From Bog-756 sp963833585 (lineage in GTDB: Bacteria > Actinomycetota > Acidimicrobiia > Acidimicrobiales > RAAP-2), in the NCBI GenBank assembly GCA_963833585.1, contig CAWHYF010000006.1, positions 868,001 through 932,000 of the forward strand: 64,000 bases of DNA, written 5' to 3'. Of this stretch, positions 34,732 to 41,947 are shown one piece after another. The first letter of the stretch is position 1; the number at the start of each line of letters is the position of its first letter. The notes beneath the pieces are model-generated. The model worked only from the letters and a program-made list of their open reading frames with translations. It was not told the origin of the DNA and did not search any database. A program made the position numbers and the translations under genes.

Positions 34732-35028
34732 TCAGGCCACCGCCTTTCCCGCCAAATACACCCCGAGTAGCGCGACGGCCATGAGCAAGACCCAATAGTC
34801 GGTCATGCGGCGAAGCACCCGTGGAGCAGTACGTACCTCCATGAACTCGCGCATGATGATCCGGACCTTGATCAACGCGAAGCAGATGGCGCCCACCGTT
34901 ACCACCGTGTTTGCCGTGGGAATTCCCCGATGGGTGGCTGCATGATCGATCCAAAGATAAACCAGCGAAATGGCCACCAGTATCAACCACACCCCGAATA
35001 GTCGCTTGTTGAACCCGTTCGTCGCCAT
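34732..35028 (-). CDS. Cytochrome c oxidase subunit IV-like small membrane protein
   Basis: Membrane protein of 98 residues with three hydrophobic helices (FGVWLILVAISLVYLWI, TVVTVGAICFALIKVRI, YWVLLMAVALLGVYLAG). It matches the prokaryotic cytochrome c oxidase subunit IV (COX4_pro) pattern, including FALIKVRIIMREFMEVR. ATG 35028 follows GGTGAGG and overlaps the stop of the subunit III-like gene by one base (TGATG). It is the last of four overlapping genes. No catalytic oxidase subunit I is present in the window. Confidence 0.8.
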   Translation of the reverse strand: MATNGFNKRLFGVWLILVAISLVYLWIDHAATHRGIPTANTVVTVGAICFALIKVRIIMREFMEVRTAPRVLRRMTDYWVLLMAVALLGVYLAGKAVA

Positions 35029-35624
35029 CACCTCACCACATAGAGCAGAGCAAATATGAGTACCCAGAAAAAGTCGACGGTGTGCCAGTAGGTGGCGCAG
35101 GTTTCGATCCGCACTTGCCCACGTCTCTGGTGGCCTGATAGCTGGTACCAGAGCACACCGAGAACCACGAAGCCAATCAACAAATGGACGCAGTGGATCA
35201 CCGTCAGGAAGAAGAAATACTGGAAGAACTCGCTGCTGGTGAAGGTGTGCCCGGAGCGGATCAGTCGGACCCATTCGGCGACTTTGAGTACGAGGAAGAC
35301 AACACCCAATCCTGCCGTGAGGAGTGCAGCGCGCTTCGAGGCGTCGTACCTGCCGGCACGAGCGTGCCGGACGCAGCCGGCCACTGCCCAAGAACTGGTG
35401 AGCAAGACGATTGTTTCGAGTACACCCAGCCACAGCAGCAGGTGGGACTGACCGAGCAGGAACGCCTGCTCGTGTTGTGTCCGGTTGAAGAGGTACACGC
35501 AGAAATACGACGTAAAGACAAGCGATTCGAACAGCACAAAGAACCAGATGTCGCGCCCTCCGGGAACGTGCTCCGACGATCCCTCTACCGAAACCGGCGT
35601 CACATCGAATTCGGTTGTTGTCAT
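35028..35624 (-). CDS. Cytochrome c oxidase subunit III family protein (NorE-like)
   Basis: Membrane protein of 198 residues with five hydrophobic helices and the short subunit III fold. It starts with PGGRDIWFFVLFESLVFTSY, has the conserved ESLVF and VIHCVHLLIGFVVL (His-rich helix), and ends YWHTVDFFWVLIFALLYVVR, the classical COX III C-terminus. NorE proteins of this length accompany nitric oxide reductases. Here none is adjacent. Its ATG overlaps the preceding stop (ATGA) and its stop overlaps the next ATG, so stoichiometric co-translation is likely. Confidence 0.85.
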   Translation of the reverse strand: MTTTEFDVTPVSVEGSSEHVPGGRDIWFFVLFESLVFTSYFCVYLFNRTQHEQAFLLGQSHLLLWLGVLETIVLLTSSWAVAGCVRHARAGRYDASKRAALLTAGLGVVFLVLKVAEWVRLIRSGHTFTSSEFFQYFFFLTVIHCVHLLIGFVVLGVLWYQLSGHQRRGQVRIETCATYWHTVDFFWVLIFALLYVVR

Positions 35625-36397
35625 GGCGACATGAACTCCGCCAACATGCGACCTCGGCCTTCCTTCGGCGGCAGGTCAGGCAGCGGCCCCGTCCCGAAGT
35701 CCTCGCGGAGGATCATGCTGCGCAACAGGTAGATAAAGGCTCCGGTGTAGAGGCCGAAGACCGCCACGTTTATCCACCAAACGATCACGCCGTTCCAGGC
35801 GAAGACGCCGGCATGGAAGATCCATGACGGTGCCACCACGACCTCGGTCAATGCGTTGCATAGATTGAGGTAACCGAACCAGACCGGGAAGACGCGGTTC
35901 TTGTCGAGCAGAATGGCCAGCATCCAGATCAACGAGCCGATCAGGAAAACGCCCATCGTGCCGGAAAAGGACAGGAACCCGAGGTCATAGAGCCACCGGA
36001 GGATCTCCGGGCTGCGCTCCGGCCGGAAGGCACCCACCGTCATTGCCACACAAATGAACAGGAACCCGGGAACCGCACTGACGGCGTAAAGAATCAGGTA
36101 CGAGTAGGCAAAGGCACGGCTGACCGACATGCGCCGGATGGCGTAGGTGATCAGTGCGATTGATGTGGCGGAGAGCCCACCCAGGATGAATATCAGCGCA
36201 AAGCCAATGAGCAGGCCCTCGTGGCGACTGGCGAACCACCCGACTGCCTGGCTTGGAGTGTATGACGGCCTTCCCGGCGGCTGGGTGCGCGTGATAATGA
36301 AGAAGACGACGGTGTACAGGGAATAGAAGCCGATGGTGGCGTACCAGGCCAGCCACAGCTCCCTCTTCGGATCATCGAGCAGCGCAGGTCGTTTCAC
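35621..36397 (-). CDS. Multi-pass membrane protein of the COX III/IV operon
   Basis: Integral membrane protein of 258 residues with about seven hydrophobic helices (WYATIGFYSLYTVVFFII, GLLIGFALIFILGGLSATSI, FAYSYLILYAVSAVPGFLF, MGVFLIGSLIWMLAILL, and others). It resembles its upstream neighbour (36394-37101) in layout, with the shared FAWNGxxxFWxxNVA-type element (FAWNGVIVWWINVAVF here; FAWNGFLSFWVKNVAIA there), so the two are paralogues. GTG 36397 overlaps the preceding stop (GTGA). The family is not one I can name; context ties it to respiratory or monooxygenase electron transfer. Confidence 0.7.
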   Translation of the reverse strand: MKRPALLDDPKRELWLAWYATIGFYSLYTVVFFIITRTQPPGRPSYTPSQAVGWFASRHEGLLIGFALIFILGGLSATSIALITYAIRRMSVSRAFAYSYLILYAVSAVPGFLFICVAMTVGAFRPERSPEILRWLYDLGFLSFSGTMGVFLIGSLIWMLAILLDKNRVFPVWFGYLNLCNALTEVVVAPSWIFHAGVFAWNGVIVWWINVAVFGLYTGAFIYLLRSMILREDFGTGPLPDLPPKEGRGRMLAEFMSP

Positions 36398-37101
36398 GCC
36401 GACACGTGCTCGGCCAACCGATCACGCCCCATCGCCTTTCCCAACACCACCGCCATGACGCCCAACCAGACGGCGATGGCGACGTTCTTGACCCAGAACG
36501 ATAGGAAGCCGTTCCAGGCGAAGGGCCCGGCGAGTGTCAGGCCGGCAAACCCCGCCGGCGCCAACGAGACGGCGATCAAGAGGTTGAAGGGGGCGACCCA
36601 CCGGGCAAACACGGGTCGCTCCTGCTCATCGAGGTAGATCGCCACGGCGAGGAACAAACAGAGTGCGACGAGGAAGGGCACCCCACATGTGAAGGTGATC
36701 CACGCCAGGTCGTTGTAGAGCTGGATCAGCGCGGGGGCCTGATGCGGCCGAAACGCCGCCAGCAACCAAAAGATCGTCGCGGTGAGAAAAGCGATCGGAG
36801 CGGCACCGGCAACACCAATCACGCAGTACCGCAGAATGGGCGTGCGGTGAGCCATGCCGCGCATGCGCTCCACGATCAGCATCAGCATCGGGATGAGAGC
36901 CACACAGAACCAGTTGAACAGAATCATGCTGTAGCGGACGCGCGAGGTGTGGTCGGCATAGAACGCTGCGACTCTCTGCGCCGACCACTTCGGAGACAGA
37001 GGCGGCAGGAAACCCGGGAAGAGTAAAAACGCCGCGATCCAGATGATCGCGACTGCGGGCAGCGCCCAGAGGACGATTCGTTCGCCGGCGATTCGTCTCA
37101 T
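36394..37101 (-). CDS. Multi-pass membrane protein, paralogue, first gene of the COX III/IV operon
   Basis: Integral membrane protein of 235 residues with about seven helices (VLWALPAVAIIWIAAFLLF, MILFNWFCVALIPMLMLI, CVIGVAGAAPIAFLTATIF, GVPFLVALCLFLAVAIYL and others). It carries the same FAWNG signature as the following gene. ATG 37101 opens a run of four genes joined by one- or four-base overlaps, read toward lower coordinates. No cofactor motif such as paired His for heme is obvious. Function is unknown; co-translation suggests it is a subunit or assembly factor of the complex formed with the subunit III and IV homologues. Confidence 0.7.
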   Translation of the reverse strand: MRRIAGERIVLWALPAVAIIWIAAFLLFPGFLPPLSPKWSAQRVAAFYADHTSRVRYSMILFNWFCVALIPMLMLIVERMRGMAHRTPILRYCVIGVAGAAPIAFLTATIFWLLAAFRPHQAPALIQLYNDLAWITFTCGVPFLVALCLFLAVAIYLDEQERPVFARWVAPFNLLIAVSLAPAGFAGLTLAGPFAWNGFLSFWVKNVAIAVWLGVMAVVLGKAMGRDRLAEHVSA

Positions 37102-37213
37102 CGGGGCATGGTAGCCAATCGGCTATGCCGTCTGCTTGAGCTCAGACGTCCGATGAGTCAGTCCCGATTCCACAAAATGTCATCCGTCGGCGTGACAAGG
37201 GGCGCCCGCAATC

Positions 37214-37245
37214 AGTTGCGCACGCAACAATGTTGGAAGGAGAGT
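37214..37245 (+). repeat. Dispersed structured repeat, left-end fragment E
   Basis: Only the left 30 bases are present: AGTTGCGCACGCAACAATG, where GTTGCG-CA-CGCAAC is a perfect hairpin, then TTGGAAGGAGAG. The remainder of the element is missing. It lies between the membrane operon and the TetR gene, in the same orientation as the other copies. Confidence 0.55.
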
Positions 37246-37329
37246 ACCCGGACGGCCAAGGAGCCATCGGGTCGCCGAGTCTGGTGATCGAAGCTGTGGA
37301 CGCCAATCTCCATCATTCGTTGCTCTCGT

Positions 37330-38073
37330 TCAGGTCCGTATCATCCCGTCGACTGCGGCCGCGCCGGGCTCCCCGGCATCGGGCGAGACGCAGCCTCGCG
37401 TAGCGGCCATACGAGTCATGGCCCGGTACATCTCTTCCGAAGTCGGGGGACCGGGAAGCGTCGTCCGAGGCCCATCTGCTCGCACAGCATCGAGGAAGAG
37501 GGCCACCACCCGCTTCGATGCGGCTGGCGCATCCTGGCGGGTGACGGTGAGCACGGCAGTGTTGGACACCAGCAGGAGGAGCAGGTCCTCGCCGACCGCC
37601 TCGGGTCGAAGGGCGCCCGCCGCCTTGGCCCGATCCATTAGCTCGATGGCCATGGCGTTGGCCTGGTCCCGGAGCTCCTCGACGGCGGTGTCAGCAGGCA
37701 GGACGGTGGCCAGGAGATCGCTGAAGCCGGCGTCACCCTGCTGCATGGCGCAGATCTCGGTGACGAAGGTGGCAAACCCTTCCCAGGGGTCGGCCATGGC
37801 GAGTGCCTGTTGTGCAGCCTCGACGTAGCGGGAGACCTGCTCGACGAGGGCCTCGGAGACAAGCTGCTCCTTGCCTCGGGGAAAGTTCCGGTAAAGGGTG
37901 CCGATGCCCACTCCGGCTGAGCGGGCGATCTCCTCGAGCGAGACATCGATGCCGCGGTCCGAATACAGGTCCTGGGCGGCAGCCAGGAGAGCAGCACGGT
38001 TGCGTGCGGCGTCAGACCGGGGTCGGCGTTGTCGAGCGACGGAGTTGGGGGCTCTGGCGATTTCGGCGTCCAC
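37330..38073 (-). CDS. TetR family transcriptional regulator
   Basis: Repressor of 247 residues. The N-terminal HTH is RSDAARNRAALLAAAQDLYS, then IDVSLEEIARSAGVGIGTLY and RNFPRGKEQLVSEAL. The C-terminal domain resembles the actinobacterial SACE_7040-type group but with no readable ligand. GTG 38073 lies about ten bases after TATACT, a good -10, so the mRNA may be leaderless. The gene is divergent from a YceI gene and the 104-base gap holds two copies of a palindrome that overlap both promoters, which points to control of itself and of YceI. Confidence 0.88.
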   Translation of the reverse strand: MDAEIARAPNSVARQRRPRSDAARNRAALLAAAQDLYSDRGIDVSLEEIARSAGVGIGTLYRNFPRGKEQLVSEALVEQVSRYVEAAQQALAMADPWEGFATFVTEICAMQQGDAGFSDLLATVLPADTAVEELRDQANAMAIELMDRAKAAGALRPEAVGEDLLLLLVSNTAVLTVTRQDAPAASKRVVALFLDAVRADGPRTTLPGPPTSEEMYRAMTRMAATRGCVSPDAGEPGAAAVDGMIRT

Positions 38074-38089
38074 TCCCCAAGTATACGTA

Positions 38090-38142
38090 TAAAGTGGAGG
38101 GGTGCCTCCGGATACTGCTATAGTGGAGGGAATCCTCCGGAT
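38090..38142. promoter_or_regulatory. Tandem palindromic operators between tetR and yceI genes
   Basis: Two 24-base copies start at 38090 and 38119, 29 bases apart: TAAAGTGGAGGGGTGCCTCC then GGAT, and TATAGTGGAGGGAATCCTCC then GGAT. Each contains GGAGG-N4-CCTCC. TATAGT at 38119-38124 can serve as -10 for the rightward gene and lies next to the second palindrome; the first palindrome lies in the -35 area of the leftward gene (-10 TATACT). The arrangement fits cooperative binding of two TetR dimers, one turn count apart of nearly three helical turns. Confidence 0.7.
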
Positions 38143-38176
38143 GATGGGTTAGATCCGCCAACGACAGGGAGACGAC

Positions 38177-38731
38177 ATGATGACGAACGCCGACTCCACG
38201 ATCGACCTCCCCTCGCTCATCGGCAACGGCGCGAGCCAGTGGACACTCGACCCATCCGCCTCAAGCGTCGAGTTCCACGTGAAGCACTTCTGGGGCATGG
38301 TGACGGTGCATGGCCACTTCGACGCCATCAGCGGCGTCGGGGAGGTACATGCTGACGGCACCGTCTCCGGCGAGATCCGCATTGCCGCCGACTCGGTCAA
38401 CACCAAGAACAAGAAGCGCGACAAACACCTGCGTTCGGACGACTTTTTCGGTGCCGCTGGCCATCCCGCCGTCACCATCAGCTCCTCAGCACTCATGCCG
38501 ATCGCTGGCACGGACCTGCGCGGTGCGCTCACGCTCTCGGCTGCGGGGCACCAGCAGGCCGTGGACACCGTCGTGCACGTGGTGTCGGTCACGGCGGAGC
38601 GAGTGACCCTGCATGCGGAGGCAACGATCGACCGCGCCGCCGCGTTCGACATGACTTGGAGCCCGCTCGGGATGGCATCGCGCCAGGCCCGAGCAGAGGT
38701 CACTGCCCGATTCCTGCGTACCAACAGCTGA
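38177..38731 (+). CDS. YceI family protein (lipid-binding lipocalin-like)
   Basis: Protein of 184 residues with the YceI domain, an elongated beta-barrel binding polyisoprenoid or other amphipathic lipids. Recognisable parts are WTLDPSASSVEFHVKHFWGM, GEVHADGTVSGEIRIAADSV, RDKHLRSDDFFGAAGHPAVT and the C-terminal SPLGMASRQARAEVTARFLR. No signal peptide is present, so it is probably cytoplasmic as in many actinobacterial homologues. ATG 38177 follows AGGGAG at five bases. It is under the TetR-type double operator. Homologues are often induced by stress or organic compounds. Confidence 0.9.
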   Translation: MMTNADSTIDLPSLIGNGASQWTLDPSASSVEFHVKHFWGMVTVHGHFDAISGVGEVHADGTVSGEIRIAADSVNTKNKKRDKHLRSDDFFGAAGHPAVTISSSALMPIAGTDLRGALTLSAAGHQQAVDTVVHVVSVTAERVTLHAEATIDRAAAFDMTWSPLGMASRQARAEVTARFLRTNS

Positions 38732-38741
38732 GAGAATTACG

Positions 38742-39497
38742 ATGGTCGACCCACTTGTTGTACTGCGCTCGTCTTCAGAACACCTGCGGGGCGTAGTCCA
38801 AGACCTCGAGGCCGACCAGCTTGAGGAACCTGCCTACCCGGCGGAGTGGAGCTTGGCTGACGTCCTTTCACACCTGGGGTCTGGCGCCGTGATCCTGCAG
38901 CGACGCCTTGAGGACACGCTCGTGGAGAGCGAGACCCCATCTGAGTTCTCCCAGGCCGTGTGGGACAACTGGAACGCCAAGTCATCGGTTGCCAAGCGGA
39001 CCGACGGGCTGGTTGCCGATCAAGCACTGGTGACTCGCCTGAGTTCACTTAGTGACGCGGAGCGTGCAGGCTTTCACTTCAGCATGGGGCCTCTCAGCGA
39101 GGACTTCGCCGGATTCGTAGGTCTCCGGCTCAATGAGCACGTGCTCCACACCTGGGACATCGAAGTTCCAATAAACCCCACAGCCACTCTCAGTTCGGAG
39201 GCGAGTGACTACATCATCGACAGGCTTGAGCTGATCGCCCGCTTCACCGGCCGGGTCTCAGATGTCGACCTCCAGCTATCTGTACAGACAACAGACCCGC
39301 GACGCGACTTCGCACTCACTCTCGGCCCTGATGCCGTGGCCCTCAATCCTTCCGAACAGGAGGACCATCCAGATCTAGAGCTGCCGGCCGAGGCATTCAT
39401 CCGGCTCGTCTACGGTCGCCTTGATGCCGATCACTCGCCGGCTGTGGAGGGGCACCAACATTTCGTCACCTTGCGTCGAGTCTTTCCGGGCCCGTGA
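38742..39497 (+). CDS. Maleylpyruvate isomerase family (mycothiol-dependent/DinB-like) protein
   Basis: Protein of 251 residues of the actinobacterial family sharing the MDMPI N-terminal four-helix domain. Metal-ligand helices are WSLADVLSHLGSGAVI (His), and LRLNEHVLHTWDIEVP (Glu and His). It carries the C-terminal alpha/beta SCP-like domain with LQLSVQTTDPRRDFALTLG. Members use mycothiol as cofactor for isomerisation or detoxification, but many are of unknown reaction. It starts ten bases after the YceI stop, so it probably shares the TetR-controlled transcript. Confidence 0.82.
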   Translation: MVDPLVVLRSSSEHLRGVVQDLEADQLEEPAYPAEWSLADVLSHLGSGAVILQRRLEDTLVESETPSEFSQAVWDNWNAKSSVAKRTDGLVADQALVTRLSSLSDAERAGFHFSMGPLSEDFAGFVGLRLNEHVLHTWDIEVPINPTATLSSEASDYIIDRLELIARFTGRVSDVDLQLSVQTTDPRRDFALTLGPDAVALNPSEQEDHPDLELPAEAFIRLVYGRLDADHSPAVEGHQHFVTLRRVFPGP

Positions 39498-39519
39498 ACA
39501 GCGAAGCGAAGGAGGAGTG

Positions 39520-39918
39520 ATGAACGAAACCTTTGAGGAGGACCCCCAGTCCCACCGAGATTCTCTCATGGCGCCGCTCACCGCCACGATCGAGGTCCAC
39601 GGCTGGGCACAGTCCACGGCCGTGTTGCATCCGGTCGGTGAAAGCGGCCCGCTCAAGGGCTCGCCTATCTCGGACCGTCAAGGGCTCGAGAACCTGAAGA
39701 GGAATCCCGACGGTGACCTGCTCATCATTGATCCAGTGGACCCCCACCGGACCACAGAGACCAGAGCCGAAACCCAGCCGGAGCCTGACTCTGACAAGGC
39801 GACGGTTCGGAAGTCTGGCGAGGAGGAATCGGTGCTGGTGAGCCCCGAGGCGGGCCGCTTCACGGTCACCTATCGGCCATGGCTAGTGATCGCCAGCCCC
39901 TTGGTCTCTGGGGGATGA
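39520..39918 (+). CDS. Hypothetical protein
   Basis: Protein of 132 residues. ATG 39520 follows AAGGAGGAG, an excellent ribosome-binding site. The sequence is acidic (NETFEEDPQSHRDS, ETRAETQPEPDSDKATV) with a short hydrophobic end (FTVTYRPWLVIASPLVSGG). The tail may be frameshifted coding sequence, because the next gene begins inside the stop (ATGA). I recognise no family. It follows the maleylpyruvate-isomerase-like gene by 22 bases and is probably in the same transcript. Confidence 0.5.
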   Translation: MNETFEEDPQSHRDSLMAPLTATIEVHGWAQSTAVLHPVGESGPLKGSPISDRQGLENLKRNPDGDLLIIDPVDPHRTTETRAETQPEPDSDKATVRKSGEEESVLVSPEAGRFTVTYRPWLVIASPLVSGG

Positions 39919-40223
39919 CACCACGCATCCAGGCCATGGTAGGCACCACCCGTCCCGACCGGTTCTCACAGAAGCCCGTTGCGTGGCTTGTCGACCGACT
40001 CGAACCCCGCAGCGACCTCAACCTAGAGATCGTCGATCTCCGGGACCACCCTCTACCCCTCTTTGAGGAGAGGATTGCGCCAGCTCGATCGCTGCGGAAC
40101 TACCCGAACGAGGAAGTAGCCCGCCTAGGACGTCGAATCGATCAGGCCGACGGATACATCATGGTGACCGGTGAGTACAACCACGGCTATCCGGCCTCCC
40201 TCAAAAATTCCGATGGACTGTGA
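39915..40223 (+). pseudogene. NADPH-dependent FMN reductase, truncated at the 3' end by repeat-associated sequence
   Basis: 102 residues of a flavodoxin-like NADPH-dependent FMN reductase, normally about 190. ATG 39915 overlaps the previous stop (ATGA). The N-terminus TPRIQAMVGTTRPDRFSQKP and the FMN-loop signature GYIMVTGEYNHGYPASLKN are intact. Immediately after this signature the sequence diverges and a stop falls at 40223; repeat copy D starts 20 bases later. The loss of the second half at that junction indicates truncation by a rearrangement involving the repeat. Confidence 0.7.
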
Positions 40224-40242
40224 CCTGGGGTTATACGTCATT

Positions 40243-40376
40243 GGTTGCGCTTACAACAATAGGGAGGATCGGGAGCGATGGCGAGGAAAACGGCTCCGAT
40301 CAGGCCGCAGTTGACCCAGGTCAACCGTGTTATGTCGGAAGCCCACCACACCACTCCACGGGTGTCGAGAAAACTG
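40243..40376 (+). repeat. Dispersed structured repeat, copy D
   Basis: The left motif is GTTGCGCTTACAACAATAGG. Next are GATCGGGAGCGATGGCGAGG, ACGGCTCCGATCAGGCC and a perfect short palindrome GTTGACC-CA-GGTCAAC in the core. GTGTTATGTCGGAAGCCCAC follows, with a degraded right arm GTGTCGAGAAAAC. It directly follows the truncated FMN reductase. The retention of the central pairing despite changed bases suggests selection for structure. Confidence 0.7.
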
Positions 40377-40507
40377 AGCAGGTCGCGACGACACACTGTC
40401 CACCGGCTGGTGCGGCGCGGGGTTCGAGGAGAGCACGAGGTGAGAAACGCCTTGCCCGGGACCGTCCGGACTAACCCTTCAGTCGCTCGCGCTCTCCTCA
40501 ACTGTCC

Positions 40508-41125
40508 TCACCCTTTGAAGCAGCTCTCTAAGAACACATCCAGAACATTCATGTTGCGCCTTACCTCGAGGTGCCCCCCTCCGTCCTTGAATATGTCGAG
40601 CGATGGACAGAATGCATCGGCGTCTCCGCAATAGAAGTGAGGCGAACCCTTGACGCCTCGTTCCCTTCCTTCGTGCCAATCAGCCAGGACTGCCTGCTCG
40701 TCAGTGGCATCGAATGAACTGACGCCCTCAGCGCGAACGATCTGCGACAGCGCGTCAGGATCTGAAATATCGACTCCCTCTTCAAAAAGGGCGTTTCGGA
40801 GAGAAAGACTCACTGCCTCACCCCGCTTCATATCCACCTGGTAGGCGGCGTGAACCCAGGCCAGGGCAGGGAGCGTGGTCGTCGGAAAATGATTCGGATC
40901 GAACCGTCGAAAGAGATCAGGGGCCACTTGTGTCCGCAGCTCTTGGACGTGCTGTGCGGTGGTATCGGAATCAAGGGGGGCTTCGTTCACGAGTTCCAGA
41001 GGCCAGGCTCGCACGTGCAGGACGGCGTCTTCCCGTTTCAACTGGGCCCTGCGCTCGACAACACAGCGCAGTCCGACGTGCGCAAACGGGCACCAGATGT
41101 CGGCGAACGCCTCGATGACTTTCAC
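40508..41125 (-). CDS. DsbA family oxidoreductase / 2-hydroxychromene-2-carboxylate isomerase-like
   Basis: Thioredoxin-fold protein of 205 residues. The start GTG 41125 is chosen because homology begins at KVIEAFADIWCPFAHVGLR and the GTG overlaps the preceding stop (GTGA). The DsbA-type active site region reads WCPFAH, with one Cys only instead of CxxC, as in FrnE or HCCA isomerase-like members. The late cis-proline loop is GVKGSPHFYCGD. The protein is likely cytoplasmic; the reaction may be glutathione- or mycothiol-linked isomerisation rather than disulphide formation. It is translationally coupled to the broken nitroreductase gene. Confidence 0.8.
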   Translation of the reverse strand: MKVIEAFADIWCPFAHVGLRCVVERRAQLKREDAVLHVRAWPLELVNEAPLDSDTTAQHVQELRTQVAPDLFRRFDPNHFPTTTLPALAWVHAAYQVDMKRGEAVSLSLRNALFEEGVDISDPDALSQIVRAEGVSSFDATDEQAVLADWHEGRERGVKGSPHFYCGDADAFCPSLDIFKDGGGHLEVRRNMNVLDVFLESCFKG

Positions 41126-41535
41126 GCCCGATGGACCCGGACGCAGGTGTCGACGGCGAAACGCGTGTGCAGGTTCTGCTCCTTCGGACCGAAGCAAATA
41201 GCCGCCTCGGTCATCGGGAGGACCCGCGGCTGGTCGACTTCGAACGTTCGCCATGGGTCACAAGAGTCGCCCTCCCGCTCGAGAGGACGTTCTTGACCCA
41301 ATCGGTACGTTGGCGATAGGGCATCGCCATCAGAAAGCTCTGGTTGTGCTCGACCGCTACGACCGGTGTTTCGTAGGTCCGTCCCGAATGGCGTCCTACG
41401 TGAAGGACGATCGAGGTACAGGATTTCTCTTTTCCCGGCAGATCGGATGGCGAGCAGGGCTGGCTGGACGGGTCCGCTCTTACCTCCAGAGTGCCACGGG
41501 TTGATCCTTGAGGCTGGGCCGGTTGACATGACCAT
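41122..41535 (-). pseudogene. Nitroreductase family deazaflavin-dependent oxidoreductase, two frameshifts
   Basis: The parts of a Ddn-like F420-dependent oxidoreductase are present but in different frames. The N-terminal part QPALLAIRSAGKREIL is in the first frame. The core VLHVGRHSGRTYETPVVAV and AMPYRQRTDWVKNVLSSG is one base out. The C-terminal RTFEVDQPRVLPMTEA returns to the first frame and stops at 41122, overlapping the next start. One extra base near 41430 and one missing base near 41255 would explain it. The intact ends and the GTGA overlap show it was once a normal gene coupled to DsbA. Confidence 0.65.
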
Positions 41536-41566
41536 GTTTCTCCGTTCGGATGAGAGCGATTACCGC

Positions 41567-41762
41567 TCAAGCGGCCAGTGTGAAAGGCGGGTAGCGATCC
41601 GTGAGGAAGCCCACGTAGGCCTGCGACCCGCAGCTCACAGCGATAGACGTTGACGAGGAAGTCCCGTATCGCTTCCGGGTATTCCGCGGTCACGAGCACC
41701 GTGAACAAGCCGACGTTGATCCCACGGTGGGTACTTCCCGGCGCAGAGGTCCAAATCGGCAT
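41567..41762 (-). pseudogene. DUF4389 membrane protein, C-terminal fragment with frameshift
   Basis: The minus strand reads LFTVLVTAEYPEAIRDFLVN, VYRCELRV, then one base out AYVGFLTDRYPPFTLAA and a stop at 41567. This is the conserved C-terminus of DUF4389 proteins (VLFTGRYPxGxFDFxVGxxRWxxRVxAY…TDRYPPF). An extra base near 41618 breaks the frame, and the N-terminal membrane helices are missing. Function of the family is unknown. It is part of the decay zone between 40.2 and 45.4 kb. Confidence 0.65.
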
Positions 41763-41947
41763 CCTTCTGAACCCTTACAAGATCCCACCAGAGCCGGTGG
41801 TCGAACTCCATTTGGACGAAGGATGGGAGGGACCAGTGATGCGTAAGCGGTTCGTGAACTAATGGCTGGTATCCCCCGTTTGCCCGTAAAGGTCGATACC
41901 CCTACTCGGCGCTCGGACACACCACACCATATCCATGGTGAACGCAG

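Noticed and set aside
20898..40376. Interpretation of the repeats as a CRISPR array or integron attC sites
   Set aside because: Copies are kilobases apart with no spacers, no cas or integrase genes are nearby, and the attC core-site layout is not met.
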